A stretch of DNA of 64,000 nucleotides from positions 4,088 to 68,087 of the forward strand of contig JBBINH010000016.1 in NCBI GenBank assembly GCA_037443945.1, in the 5' to 3' direction. Position 1 is the first letter of the stretch. Every line of letters begins with the position of its first letter. This document shows, in pieces, positions 1 through 8,019 of the stretch. Made by a program: the position numbers and the translations under genes. This DNA is from SSF26 sp037443945. GTDB taxonomy: Bacteria > Chloroflexota > Anaerolineae > J102. A model generated the notes under the pieces. It was given only the letters and a program-made list of their open reading frames with translations, did no database searches and was not told the origin of the DNA.

Positions 1-2
1 AA

Positions 3-371
3 CGCTGTCGGCGCCGGCTAGAGGAGCTGTCGGCGCCGGCGGCAGACCCCGACCCGGCGGCGACCGATGAGACGGCCTTTCTCGTCCCCCGGCGGCTCTA
101 TCGCGGTCCCCTTGCGTTCATGGGAATGACGGCGCCGGCCACAGCCCCCACGGCCGATCAGACGGCATGGGAGCGTCTTTTCGCCGAAAACCCAGACTGG
201 CATAACCTCCGCCTGCTGGCCGAGTACTGGGCCGACGGCACCCACACCTTGCTCGACATCGCCCGGCGGATCGAACTGGAAACAGGTCAGGATCCCGGTC
301 CGGCCGTCGCCACCTATTTCCGCCTGTTGGAACGGGCCGGTCTGGTGGAACTGCGCTCGCTTTCAGCGTAG
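3..371 (+). CDS. C-terminal fragment of an unrecognised protein with a winged-helix-like tail
   Basis: The frame is open from the window edge to a TAG at 371, so this is the last 122 codons of a gene that begins upstream; the internal ATG codons at 120 and 126 need not be starts. The last ~60 residues (WHNLRLLAEYW, then HTLLDIARRIELETG, then YFRLLERAGLVEL) look like a small helical or winged-helix domain of the kind found at the end of some enzymes and regulators. I cannot name the family. The stop overlaps the convergent MFS gene by 9 bp. Confidence 0.5.
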   Translation, partial: RCRRRLEELSAPAADPDPAATDETAFLVPRRLYRGPLAFMGMTAPATAPTADQTAWERLFAENPDWHNLRLLAEYWADGTHTLLDIARRIELETGQDPGPAVATYFRLLERAGLVELRSLSA

Positions 372-1676
372 ACGGCGAATGGCGGGAAAAGCCACAGCAA
401 TGACCAAACCGTACATCAGGGCCAAGATTGCCCCCGCCGCTACGGCAACGACGGCGCCCCAGCGCTCGGCGAGGATGCCGGCCTGTAAACCGCCCACCCG
501 CATGGTCGTCTGAAAGGCCAGGGCATAGAAGCTCATCACGCGCCCGCGGAGATGGTCGGGCGCCTGCAGCTGAAGAAGCGTATTGGCCAGCGCATTCTGG
601 GCAACAAAGCCCATCCCGGCCACGAAGAGAATGGGGAGGGCGAGCAGAAACGAGCGATTCAGACTAAAAAGCACCAGGGCAGCCGGAAAAACCAGATTCC
701 CGGCCGTCAGCCACCGACCGCGCGGGGTATTGGCAGGCAGCGAAGCCACGAGCAAGGCCCCGACAACGGCCCCCACACCGACCGTAGCCAGCAGGAGGCC
801 CAGCGGCAGAGCCTCCGGCGCCCGGCAGGAGATGACGGTCGTGCACAACACCTGCACCAGGGGCCGGGCGGTAGGACCAAGAATCGTGTCGGCAAAAACC
901 GGCATCAGGGTCGTGTAAGGCATGGCCAATACGGCGCTCACCGCCACCAGACTGATGAGAACGAGGAGGGTGCGTTCCCGGCGGATATAGGCAGCACCCT
1001 CGATAACGTGTCGGAACGAACTGCGCGGACCCCTGACATTCCCGGAGGGAGCCGGCAGGTTGCGCATCAGCAGCAGGCTGAGCAGAACGGGGATGAAGGT
1101 TAGCCCGTTAACGAGAAAAGCCGTAGCCTCCCCTGTCGCGGCCACGGCCATCCCGGCCAAAGCCGGTCCTATGGCGCGGGCGGCATTGAATTGGGCCGAA
1201 TTGAGGGCAATGGCATTGGTCAGGTCTTCCTTGCCCTCGACCATCTCCACCGTAAACGCCAACCGGACAGGGATATCCACGGCCTGCACGGCGCTGAGGA
1301 GGATCACCAACCCGTAGACATGCCCCATCTGCACCGTACCGCTATAGGTCAATCCCGCCAACACCAGGGCCTGCACAAGCATGATGGCCTGCGTGACCAG
1401 TAACACCGACCGTTTGGGCAACCGATCGGCCAGAGAACCACCCCACAGCGAGAACGGCAATAACGGCAGAATGCCGATAAAGCTGGTCATCCCCAGGGCC
1501 AGGGCCGACCCCGTGAGCCGGTAGACCAACACCTGTTGGGCAACGGTTTGCATCCAGCTCCCGATCAAGGAAATGCCTTGACCGAAGAACCACAGCCGGT
1601 AGTTGTGATGGCGAAGCGAGCGAAAGGTCTGCAACCGTCGCGCCGACGGCTGCGAATGGGTGAGCGACGTGGTCAT
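363..1676 (-). CDS. MFS transporter (MFS_3 / EntS-like exporter family)
   Basis: A 437-residue integral membrane protein with the N-terminal pattern of MFS_3 exporters (RSLRHHNYRLWFFGQ, then a first membrane helix) and a clear motif A after helix 2 (GGSLADRLPKRS). The family exports small hydrophobic compounds by proton antiport; the substrate cannot be told. I start at the ATG at 1676 rather than the upstream ATG at 1736, because the extra 20 residues are unlike the family. Between the two halves, after FADTILG, there is a longer loop than usual (about 24 residues containing two Cys) before the GLLLATVGVGAVVGALL helix. The gene stands alone. Confidence 0.85.
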   Translation of the reverse strand: MTTSLTHSQPSARRLQTFRSLRHHNYRLWFFGQGISLIGSWMQTVAQQVLVYRLTGSALALGMTSFIGILPLLPFSLWGGSLADRLPKRSVLLVTQAIMLVQALVLAGLTYSGTVQMGHVYGLVILLSAVQAVDIPVRLAFTVEMVEGKEDLTNAIALNSAQFNAARAIGPALAGMAVAATGEATAFLVNGLTFIPVLLSLLLMRNLPAPSGNVRGPRSSFRHVIEGAAYIRRERTLLVLISLVAVSAVLAMPYTTLMPVFADTILGPTARPLVQVLCTTVISCRAPEALPLGLLLATVGVGAVVGALLVASLPANTPRGRWLTAGNLVFPAALVLFSLNRSFLLALPILFVAGMGFVAQNALANTLLQLQAPDHLRGRVMSFYALAFQTTMRVGGLQAGILAERWGAVVAVAAGAILALMYGLVIAVAFPAIRRLR

Positions 1677-1927
1677 GGACGGTGATCGAAGGTGGCGATA
1701 GCACACATGGTAGCACGAAGACGACGGCCAGACCAAAGCCAGGCCCGGGTCAGATCACCCCTTAGACTGTCCCTTTCCCCCGTCGTCGCCGAAGGCATGG
1801 GCTCTGTCAACCCAGGCATAGCCCCCTGACAACCGTCCGGCGAGACTCATGACCGTTGCCTCCGAAGGGGAACCCCTTAGCGACCATAGGGTCCTACGGC
1901 TGAAGGGCTCTCCGGTGGAAAGCATGT

Positions 1928-1933
1928 TACACT
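1928..1933 (+). promoter_or_regulatory. Extended -10 promoter for the YhfC-family gene
   Basis: TG at 1925-1926, one base, then TACACT at 1928-1933: the TGn extended -10 form repeated elsewhere in this window. No convincing -35. It predicts a start of transcription near 1941 and a leader of about 30 nt before the ATG at 1970. The rest of 1677-1969 shows no gene I can support. Confidence 0.4.
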
Positions 1934-1969
1934 ACGGTTGTCTCCTCGCAGGCGTTCACCACTATAGCC

Positions 1970-2845
1970 ATGCTCATCGTGACCTATGCCCTCAACTTTC
2001 TACTGATGATCGCCATGCCCCTGGTTCTGGGGGCCTGGCTGGCACGCCGACCGGGTTTGAGCTGGCGTCTCTTCGGCTTCGGTGGCTTGACCTTCGTCCT
2101 CTCCCAGGTGGTCCATATCCCGCTCAACGTCGCAATCACCCTGGCCTTTCGCCAGAACCTTTTACCTTCGCCACCGGCTGCCTATCAGTTGGTCTTCAAT
2201 GCCGTTATCCTGGGGGCGACGGCAGCCTTTAGCGAAGAATTGGCCCGTTATGGGATGCTTCGGCTTTGGCTGCGTGAGGAACGCGGCTGGGCCAAGGCCC
2301 TCATGTTCGGTGCCGGCCATGGCGGTGTTGAGGCCATCATCCTGGGCATTCTGGCCGGGGTGAGTTACGTCAATCTCATCCTTCTCCGCGAAAACCCCGC
2401 CCTTCTCAACAATCTTCCGGCCGAGCAGTTGGCCCTGGCCCGCAGCCAGGTCGAAGCCTACTGGTCGGCGCCCTGGTCCATGAGCCTGATGGGGGCTATC
2501 GAGCGGCTCTTTGCCCTGTGTTTGCACCTCAGCCTGGCGACCCTGGTGATGATGACGTTTCTACGCCGGCAGCAGCGCTGGCTATGGCTGGCCATCGCCT
2601 GGCACTGGTTGGTAGACGGCATCGCCGTGTATGCTCTGCCCACCTTTGGCGTTCTGACGACCGAGGCCATCGTCGGAGGAGCAGCCGCAGTCAGCCTGGG
2701 GATCGTGTTCGCCTTGCGTCGCCTGGAACCGCCCCCACCGCCTGCGCCGACACGCTCCGAAACCACGACGGAAACGGCAGTCGTTCTCCCGACCCAAGGC
2801 TCCATCACGGCCGAGATGCTGGAACGTTCCCGTTTCGAGCCCTAA
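1970..2845 (+). CDS. YhfC-family glutamic-type intramembrane protease
   Basis: A 291-residue polytopic membrane protein with about 7-8 hydrophobic segments. The family signatures are visible: EELARY at residues 89-94 (paired Glu followed by Arg), GAGHGGVEA in the next helix, and AWHWLVDG in a late helix. YhfC proteins are related to CPBP intramembrane proteases; Glu and His residues inside the membrane are thought to form the active site. The last ~45 residues are a soluble Pro/Thr-rich tail. No Shine-Dalgarno sequence is obvious before the ATG. The substrate is unknown. The Nudix gene follows 37 bp downstream and may be cotranscribed. Confidence 0.85.
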   Translation: MLIVTYALNFLLMIAMPLVLGAWLARRPGLSWRLFGFGGLTFVLSQVVHIPLNVAITLAFRQNLLPSPPAAYQLVFNAVILGATAAFSEELARYGMLRLWLREERGWAKALMFGAGHGGVEAIILGILAGVSYVNLILLRENPALLNNLPAEQLALARSQVEAYWSAPWSMSLMGAIERLFALCLHLSLATLVMMTFLRRQQRWLWLAIAWHWLVDGIAVYALPTFGVLTTEAIVGGAAAVSLGIVFALRRLEPPPPPAPTRSETTTETAVVLPTQGSITAEMLERSRFEP

Positions 2846-2882
2846 GGCGCGCTCGTACGCGTCCCTCGATCCAAGACCGCGC

Positions 2883-3383
2883 ATGCCCACCGACACTGAG
2901 CCCGGCCAAAACTGGCGCGATCCGGCCCTGAAACTGGCGCTGGCGTGGTGGCGGCTCACCCGGCCGCGCACCGTCGGCGTGCGCGGCATCATCACCGACG
3001 CCGACGGTTGTATCCTCCTGGTGCGCCATAGCTACGGTGACCGACGGTGGTTTCTACCCGGCGGCGGTGGTCATGACCACGAAACCATCACAACCGCCCT
3101 CCGTCGGGAAATCCGCGAGGAGACCGGATTGGAGGTCCTGCCGACACGGCTGGTGGGAGCCTATCTTTACCTGGGCGCCTATAAGCGCGACCACATTTTC
3201 ATCTTTGCCTGCGAACGGGTGGGCGGAGAACTGCGGGTTAGCGGCGGCGAGATCGCCGCTGCCGGCTGGTTTTGGCCCGCGGCGCTGCCCGAACCGCTGA
3301 CCCGCGGCACACGCACGGTCCTGCAAACGTGGCAAGAGGGCGGTTGCGGTTATGGTTACTGGCCGGAAGAGGCCGATACCTAA
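2883..3383 (+). CDS. Nudix hydrolase
   Basis: A 166-residue soluble protein with a complete Nudix box: GGGHDHE, seven residues, then REIREETGL, which fits GX5EX7REUXEEXGU. The Glu residues bind the catalytic metal. Nudix enzymes cleave nucleoside diphosphates linked to another moiety; the specificity is not readable here. The N-terminus (WRLTRPRTVGVRGIITD) resembles the group often annotated as ADP-ribose pyrophosphatase or MutT-like. It lies 37 bp after the YhfC gene and converges on the UMF1 transporter gene. Confidence 0.9.
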   Translation: MPTDTEPGQNWRDPALKLALAWWRLTRPRTVGVRGIITDADGCILLVRHSYGDRRWFLPGGGGHDHETITTALRREIREETGLEVLPTRLVGAYLYLGAYKRDHIFIFACERVGGELRVSGGEIAAAGWFWPAALPEPLTRGTRTVLQTWQEGGCGYGYWPEEADT

Positions 3384-3410
3384 CCGGACACAAACCGACA
3401 TTGAGCGCTT

Positions 3411-3447
3411 GGTGGGTGGCAAAGGGCGATACCCTTCACCACCCACC
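3411..3447. terminator. Strong hairpin between convergent genes
   Basis: GGTGGGTGG at 3411-3419 pairs with CCACCCACC at 3439-3447, and inside it AAGGG at 3422-3426 pairs with CCCTT at 3432-3436. It lies between the Nudix stop (3383) and the stop of the opposing transporter (3518). No U-run follows on either side, so it may act as a transcript-end stabiliser or a weak bidirectional terminator. Confidence 0.5.
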
Positions 3448-3517
3448 CTGCACAAAAGGTCACTGCGGCCGGAAACTTGCCCGAAAGGAAAAGCCCAGGC
3501 AGCCGAAGCCAACCCGC

Positions 3518-4876
3518 CTACAAAACCACACCCTCGGGGTTGTTGCCGGCATCGAGCATGGCCTTGCGGACGTTGACCGGTAATAGCAAAATCAACCCGA
3601 TCACAAAGAAGAGGATGACCGACAACACGGCCACCCGGGTGCTGCTGGTGAGCTGGACGGCGGCGGCAAAAACCAACGGTCCTATCCACGAAGTGCCTCG
3701 TTCGCTGATCTCATAAAAGCCGAAGTACTCCGATTCGTTCTGTCGCGGGATGATCTGCGAGTAGAGAGACCGACTGAGCGCCTGGGACCCGCCCAGCACG
3801 ATGGCCACACCCATGCCCAACACATAGAGCTGCCAGATCTCGTAGAGGACGGCGTAGGCGGCGACGGCGATCAGACTCCAAATGATCAGGCTGATCACGA
3901 TGGAGCGTTTGGCGCCCAGGCGGGTTGCTATCCAGCCGAACAGGAGGGCGCCACCGAAAGCGACAAACTGGATGAGCAACACCAGAACGATAAGCATGTC
4001 GGGCGTCGCCCCCAATTCGGTAGCGGCGAACAGGGTAGAAACCACGATAACCGTCTGGATGCCGTCGTTATAGACCAGATAGGCAATGAGATAACGCAAC
4101 GTCTCCGGGTATCTGTGTCGGATCTCGCGCAAGGTTTGCAGGATTTGGCGAACACCCTGCCGGAAATAGCCCACCCCCGGCGGCAGCCTCTTCAAAGGTG
4201 GGCGCTGGCGCAGGCGCCGGGCCGGGAACAGCAGCGTGAACACAAGCCACCACAGACCGGCGCTGGCCAGGCTCAAGCGCACGGCCAGGGCGGTATCCGC
4301 CATCATCTGAATCATGACTAGATTGAGCGCCAGCAGGATACCGCCACCCAGATATCCCAACGCCCATCCGTGCGAACTCACCCGATCACGGTCTTGAGGG
4401 GCGGCGATATCGGGCAAAAAGCCGTTGTAAAAGACGATAGCGGCACCGAAAGCCAGATTGGCGATGATAAACAACAGACCTGCCAACAATACACCACCGT
4501 TGGTGCCCAATAGGGGCATATCGGCATAGATGAAAAACAACAAAAGGGTGGCAATACTACCGATAAAAGCACAGGTGAGCAGAAGACGCTTCTTTAGCGC
4601 CGAATAATCAGCAATCGTGCCAAGCAACGGCAGAAAAAGTACCTGCAAAACCACAGAAATCGAAACACAGGTGGGGAAAAAGGCATCGGGTTCAAAGGTG
4701 AAACTGCCCAGATGCACGCCCCCGACGGTCCTGGCCATCCCGGCCAGATAAGGTCCCAACAGCGTGGTGACCACCGTTGTGCTGAAGGCCGAATTCGCCC
4801 AGTCGTACATCATCCAGCCAGTGATTTCGCGGCGATCGCCTTGGGTGGCATGAAAGGCCAGAGCGGCATCGGTCAT
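3518..4876 (-). CDS. MFS transporter, UMF1 (Atg22-like) family
   Basis: A 452-residue membrane protein with the UMF1 N-terminus (REITGWMMYDWANSAFSTTVVT) and about 12 hydrophobic segments. UMF1 proteins are related to the yeast vacuolar amino-acid effluxer Atg22; in bacteria the substrates are largely unknown. The start at 4876 is set by a good ribosome-binding site (AAGGAGGAAAAAGCC before the ATG). An open frame continues 76 codons upstream but is Cys/Arg-rich and unlike the family. The gene is monocistronic. Confidence 0.88.
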   Translation of the reverse strand: MTDAALAFHATQGDRREITGWMMYDWANSAFSTTVVTTLLGPYLAGMARTVGGVHLGSFTFEPDAFFPTCVSISVVLQVLFLPLLGTIADYSALKKRLLLTCAFIGSIATLLLFFIYADMPLLGTNGGVLLAGLLFIIANLAFGAAIVFYNGFLPDIAAPQDRDRVSSHGWALGYLGGGILLALNLVMIQMMADTALAVRLSLASAGLWWLVFTLLFPARRLRQRPPLKRLPPGVGYFRQGVRQILQTLREIRHRYPETLRYLIAYLVYNDGIQTVIVVSTLFAATELGATPDMLIVLVLLIQFVAFGGALLFGWIATRLGAKRSIVISLIIWSLIAVAAYAVLYEIWQLYVLGMGVAIVLGGSQALSRSLYSQIIPRQNESEYFGFYEISERGTSWIGPLVFAAAVQLTSSTRVAVLSVILFFVIGLILLLPVNVRKAMLDAGNNPEGVVL

Positions 4877-5079
4877 GGCTTTTTCCTCCTTTTGAGCGTG
4901 GAGAAGACAAAAAGAAGACGCAACACAAGAGCCGGGATTGCGGACCCGAAAGCAGGAGGACGCCGAGAGCGAACACGGCGGCCCGTCACCGCGCCCGCAC
5001 ACTCGGCAAGAGAAGACCCTGTCGGGCAAAACCGGGCGTTTTGCCGATGCGAACGACGCATGGCAAGCATGTGTCGGCG

Positions 5080-5088
5080 ATTGTATCA
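5080..5088 (-). promoter_or_regulatory. Extended -10 promoter for the UMF1 transporter
   Basis: On the minus strand TGATACAAT (TG at 5088-5087, TACAAT at 5085-5080). It matches the TGn-TACAAT form seen before several other genes here. It would give a leader of roughly 200 nt before the start at 4876; no -35 is recognisable. Confidence 0.35.
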
Positions 5089-5376
5089 TCGTTGCGCTTG
5101 GCAACCGAAGTTGGGGGACGAGGGTAACTGCCCACGTACCGACTGCAGTCGTCCGTCATAGGCCTTGGACCTCCGGTCGGCGCAGGCCAACGCCCAACCC
5201 AACAGGCGCAGGAAGGCCGCTTGGCAATCGGCACACGGTGATAGGCAGCCGGGCAGGTAACCCCCAAAGAGGGAAACGCCCGCCACCGTTCCTGCGCTTT
5301 CATGGCAAGACAGACCGCGCCGTTCCGTCTTGATCGGCCGCGTTGGGCCGTTGTGTTTTCGTGTTCCCTCAGCTTA

Positions 5377-5385
5377 TGTTAGAAT
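5377..5385 (+). promoter_or_regulatory. Extended -10 promoter for xerC
   Basis: TGTTAGAAT: TG at 5377-5378 and TAGAAT at 5380-5385, 60 nt before the xerC ATG. No good -35. The same TGnTAGAAT form occurs on the minus strand before xpt (39747-39755). Confidence 0.45.
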
Positions 5386-5444
5386 GGACAAACGTCCGGA
5401 TGGCCCTAACCCCTGCCGGGCGTCTTCTAGCGAGGAGCACGACC

Positions 5445-6344
5445 ATGCAGGCCGAGATCCAGGCGTTTTTGGACCATCTCGAAGGGGAGCGTAGGCTCTC
5501 CCCGCATACCGTTATGGCCTACCGGAACGATCTGGGGCAGTTTCTCGCCTATCTGGAAAGGCTGGAGCCGGCGCGACGACCCCGCGGATGGGGCAATGTC
5601 ACGCGCGATCACCTTATCGACTATCTGTTGGCCATGCGGGAACGAGAGTACGCCGGCGCGACGATAGCACGCAAAAGCGCTGCCATTCGTTCGTTCTTTG
5701 CCTTTCTCCTGAGCCAAAATCGACTGAGCGCCGATCCAACGGCCGAGCTCGATGCCCCTAAAGTGGTGCGCGCACTGCCTGCGACGCTGTCGCCGGAGGA
5801 AGTCGACCGCCTTTTGGCGGCGCCCGACCCCGCCAATCCCATCGGTCTGCGCGACAAGGCCTTGCTCGAACTGCTCTATGCGACCGGCATGCGGGTGAGC
5901 GAGGTCATAGCGCTCGATTGCGACGATGTGAACCTACAGACCGGGACGGTCCGCTGTGTGGGCAAAGGCAACAAAGAGCGCGTGTTGCCCCTCTATCAGC
6001 GTGTGTTGGGCATTTTGCGCGACTACGTGACGATAGCCCGTCCCCGTCTCCAGGCTCGCGAGGATACCCAGGCCTTTTTCCTCAATCGTCGCGGCCAACG
6101 GCTGACACGACAGGGCCTGTGGCTGATTATCAAGCAGTACGTGGAGAAGGTCGGCATCCAGGGCGAGGTCACACCGCACACGCTACGCCATTCCTTCGCC
6201 ACCCACATGCTGCGCGGTGGCGCCGGATTACGCCAGATCCAGCAAATGTTGGGCCATGCCAGCATCGCCACCACTCAGATTTACACCCAGGTCAGTCCCG
6301 AGCACCTGCGTAAGGCGTATGATGAAGCCCATCCGCGCGCGTAG
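5445..6344 (+). CDS. xerC: Tyrosine recombinase XerC
   Basis: A 299-residue tyrosine recombinase, the normal XerC/XerD length. Residues ~1-90 are the SAM-like DNA-binding core (FLDHLEGERRLSPHTVMAYRNDL); the catalytic domain follows. All catalytic residues are visible: R150 (ATGMRVSE), K174 (GKGNKER), H245 and R248 (HTLRHSFATHML), H271 (LGHAS) and the nucleophile Y280 (IYTQVS). Such enzymes resolve chromosome dimers at dif sites. I start at the ATG at 5445, which has a GAGGAG site 9 nt upstream; the frame is open for 34 more codons. XerC versus XerD cannot be settled from one gene. It leads a small operon with the phosphorylase 31 bp on. Confidence 0.92.
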   Translation: MQAEIQAFLDHLEGERRLSPHTVMAYRNDLGQFLAYLERLEPARRPRGWGNVTRDHLIDYLLAMREREYAGATIARKSAAIRSFFAFLLSQNRLSADPTAELDAPKVVRALPATLSPEEVDRLLAAPDPANPIGLRDKALLELLYATGMRVSEVIALDCDDVNLQTGTVRCVGKGNKERVLPLYQRVLGILRDYVTIARPRLQAREDTQAFFLNRRGQRLTRQGLWLIIKQYVEKVGIQGEVTPHTLRHSFATHMLRGGAGLRQIQQMLGHASIATTQIYTQVSPEHLRKAYDEAHPRA

Positions 6345-6374
6345 ACGAATCTATCCCCTCTTGCCGCTGGAGCG

Positions 6375-7241
6375 ATGAATCCTACCACCGAATTCTCCCC
6401 CACCCCGGCCTTCTACGCCGGCATTGCCGCCTATATCGCCGAACGGACGCGCCATCGTCCGACCGTTGGTCTCGTTTTGGGCTCCGGCTACAGCGCCCTG
6501 GCTGATGCGCTTACCGAAGCCGATGTCCTTCCCTATACCGAGATCCCCCATTTCCCCGTCTCCACCGTCGAAGGCCATCGTGGTCAACTCGTCATCGGTT
6601 TACTCGACAACCGACCGCTTTGGGTGATGCAGGGACGTGTGCACTACTACGAAGGCCTGAGCATACTCCAGGTCACCCTGCCCATCCGTGTCATGCGTGC
6701 CTTTGGCATCGAGACGGTGATCCTGACCAACGCCGCCGGCGGTCTCAACCCCTCGTTTCGTGCCGGCGATATCATGCTCATCGAGGACCAGATCAACCTG
6801 GTGGGCATGATCGGCCACAACCCTCTTATCGGTCCCAACGACCCGGCCCTGGGCCCGCGTTTTCCCGACCTTTCTACCCTCTATGACCGACGTCTGCGCG
6901 AACTGGCCCTGGCCGTGGCCGCCGAGCTGGGGCTGACGTTGCGACGCGGGGTCTATGTCGGGCTGGCCGGCCCGGCCTTCGAGACACCGGCCGAGGTGCG
7001 CTTTTTACGGCTGATCGGCGGCGACGCCACCGGTATGAGCACCACCAACGAAGCCTTGGTAGCCCGGCACAGTGGCATGCGCGTGTTGGGCCTATCCGGG
7101 ATCTCGAACGTGGCCATCGATGCCATTGACACCCCGCAACGGACCAGCCACGAAGAGGTTTTGGAGGCAGGACGAACCCTGGTTCCCCGACTGCTGGCGC
7201 TCTTGCGCGGCATCCTGGCCCGTTGGGACGAGGTCCGCTGA
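6375..7241 (+). CDS. punA: Purine nucleoside phosphorylase, class I (trimeric type)
   Basis: A 288-residue enzyme of purine salvage that splits purine nucleosides with phosphate into base and (deoxy)ribose 1-phosphate. Signatures in order: VGLVLGSGYSALAD (phosphate loop), HFPVSTVEGHRG, MQGRVHYYEG, LTNAAGGLNPSFRAGDIMLIEDQINLVG, and the substrate-binding GDATGMSTTNEALVARH with the motif Met-Ser-Thr. Length and motifs fit PNP and not MTA phosphorylase. It follows xerC by 31 bp. Confidence 0.93.
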   Translation: MNPTTEFSPTPAFYAGIAAYIAERTRHRPTVGLVLGSGYSALADALTEADVLPYTEIPHFPVSTVEGHRGQLVIGLLDNRPLWVMQGRVHYYEGLSILQVTLPIRVMRAFGIETVILTNAAGGLNPSFRAGDIMLIEDQINLVGMIGHNPLIGPNDPALGPRFPDLSTLYDRRLRELALAVAAELGLTLRRGVYVGLAGPAFETPAEVRFLRLIGGDATGMSTTNEALVARHSGMRVLGLSGISNVAIDAIDTPQRTSHEEVLEAGRTLVPRLLALLRGILARWDEVR

Positions 7242-7271
7242 GGCCAGGGACTTGAGACGATCTCTCTGCGT

Positions 7272-8018
7272 TTGCATCTCAGCATCGTGGCCGTTTTCCT
7301 GGGGTTTCTGGCTGCCAACGCTCCGTATATCTATGCGCTTTGTGCCCTGATCGCGTTGTACTTTCTGCGCGTGGCCCTTCGCGCCCGCCACGAGCGGCGT
7401 GCGGCCATCTTCCCGCTGGAACGCGAACTGGCCTTGGCCCGCACGTATCGGACCTTTGGCATGGCGTTGCTGTTGCTGGCCGTTATGGGGGCCACTTACC
7501 TCATCGTCCACCGCCTTGTACCTCGGCTGAACGAGCTCTCGACATCGGGTACGCCCACGCCCGGTATCCTCATCCTCATGGCCACACCCACGTTCACACC
7601 CGTCCCTCCTACGGCCACCCCGACGCCGGCCCTCACGCCGACCCCACGGCCCACGCGGCGTCCACCCCCTACGCCGACCCCCACCTCCGACCTCGCCTCG
7701 ATGGTGCGTCCCCCGACCTGTCCTCATCCTGGTGCCGCCCTCGCCAGCCCCGGGATCGACCAGGTCGTGCGCGGGGATACACCCGTCATCGGCACGGCCA
7801 GTATCGAGAACTTTCAGTTCTTCAAGCTGGAATGGAGCGTAGCAGGCAGTGATCAGTGGCACTGGTTTGCCGGTAGCGAAACCCCGGCCGTAGGCACGGT
7901 CTTGGGTGTTTTCAAGGCCGGCGATCTACCGCCGGGTCAGTATGTCATCCGACTGGTTGTGGTCGACCATACCGGCAACTACCCCACACCCTGTCTGGTT
8001 CCCGTGATCGTTCCCTGA
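7272..8018 (+). CDS. Membrane-anchored protein with TP-rich linker and Ig-like C-terminal domain
   Basis: A 248-residue protein, probably starting at TTG 7272 (CTG 7266 is the alternative; no ATG is in frame upstream before the stop). Two hydrophobic segments (residues ~3-35 and ~58-78) are followed by a linker of Thr-Pro repeats (~90-135), and then by an ~85-residue domain (DTPVIGTASIENFQFFKLEW, then LPPGQYVIRLVVVDHTGNY) that looks like an immunoglobulin-like extracellular fold. The TP linker is typical of surface proteins of Chloroflexota. Function unknown. Its stop is one base before the ATG of the large BNR protein, so they are probably cotranscribed. Confidence 0.75.
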   Translation: MHLSIVAVFLGFLAANAPYIYALCALIALYFLRVALRARHERRAAIFPLERELALARTYRTFGMALLLLAVMGATYLIVHRLVPRLNELSTSGTPTPGILILMATPTFTPVPPTATPTPALTPTPRPTRRPPPTPTPTSDLASMVRPPTCPHPGAALASPGIDQVVRGDTPVIGTASIENFQFFKLEWSVAGSDQWHWFAGSETPAVGTVLGVFKAGDLPPGQYVIRLVVVDHTGNYPTPCLVPVIVP

Positions 8019-8019
8019 C

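Larger units (their letters stand above)
4877..5444. other. 568-bp divergent intergenic region
   Basis: The region separates the divergent UMF1 transporter and xerC. Besides the two promoter candidates (minus strand near 5080, plus strand near 5380) I see no convincing gene, RNA or repeat. Open frames in it are low-quality and Arg/Pro-rich. Confidence 0.5.
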
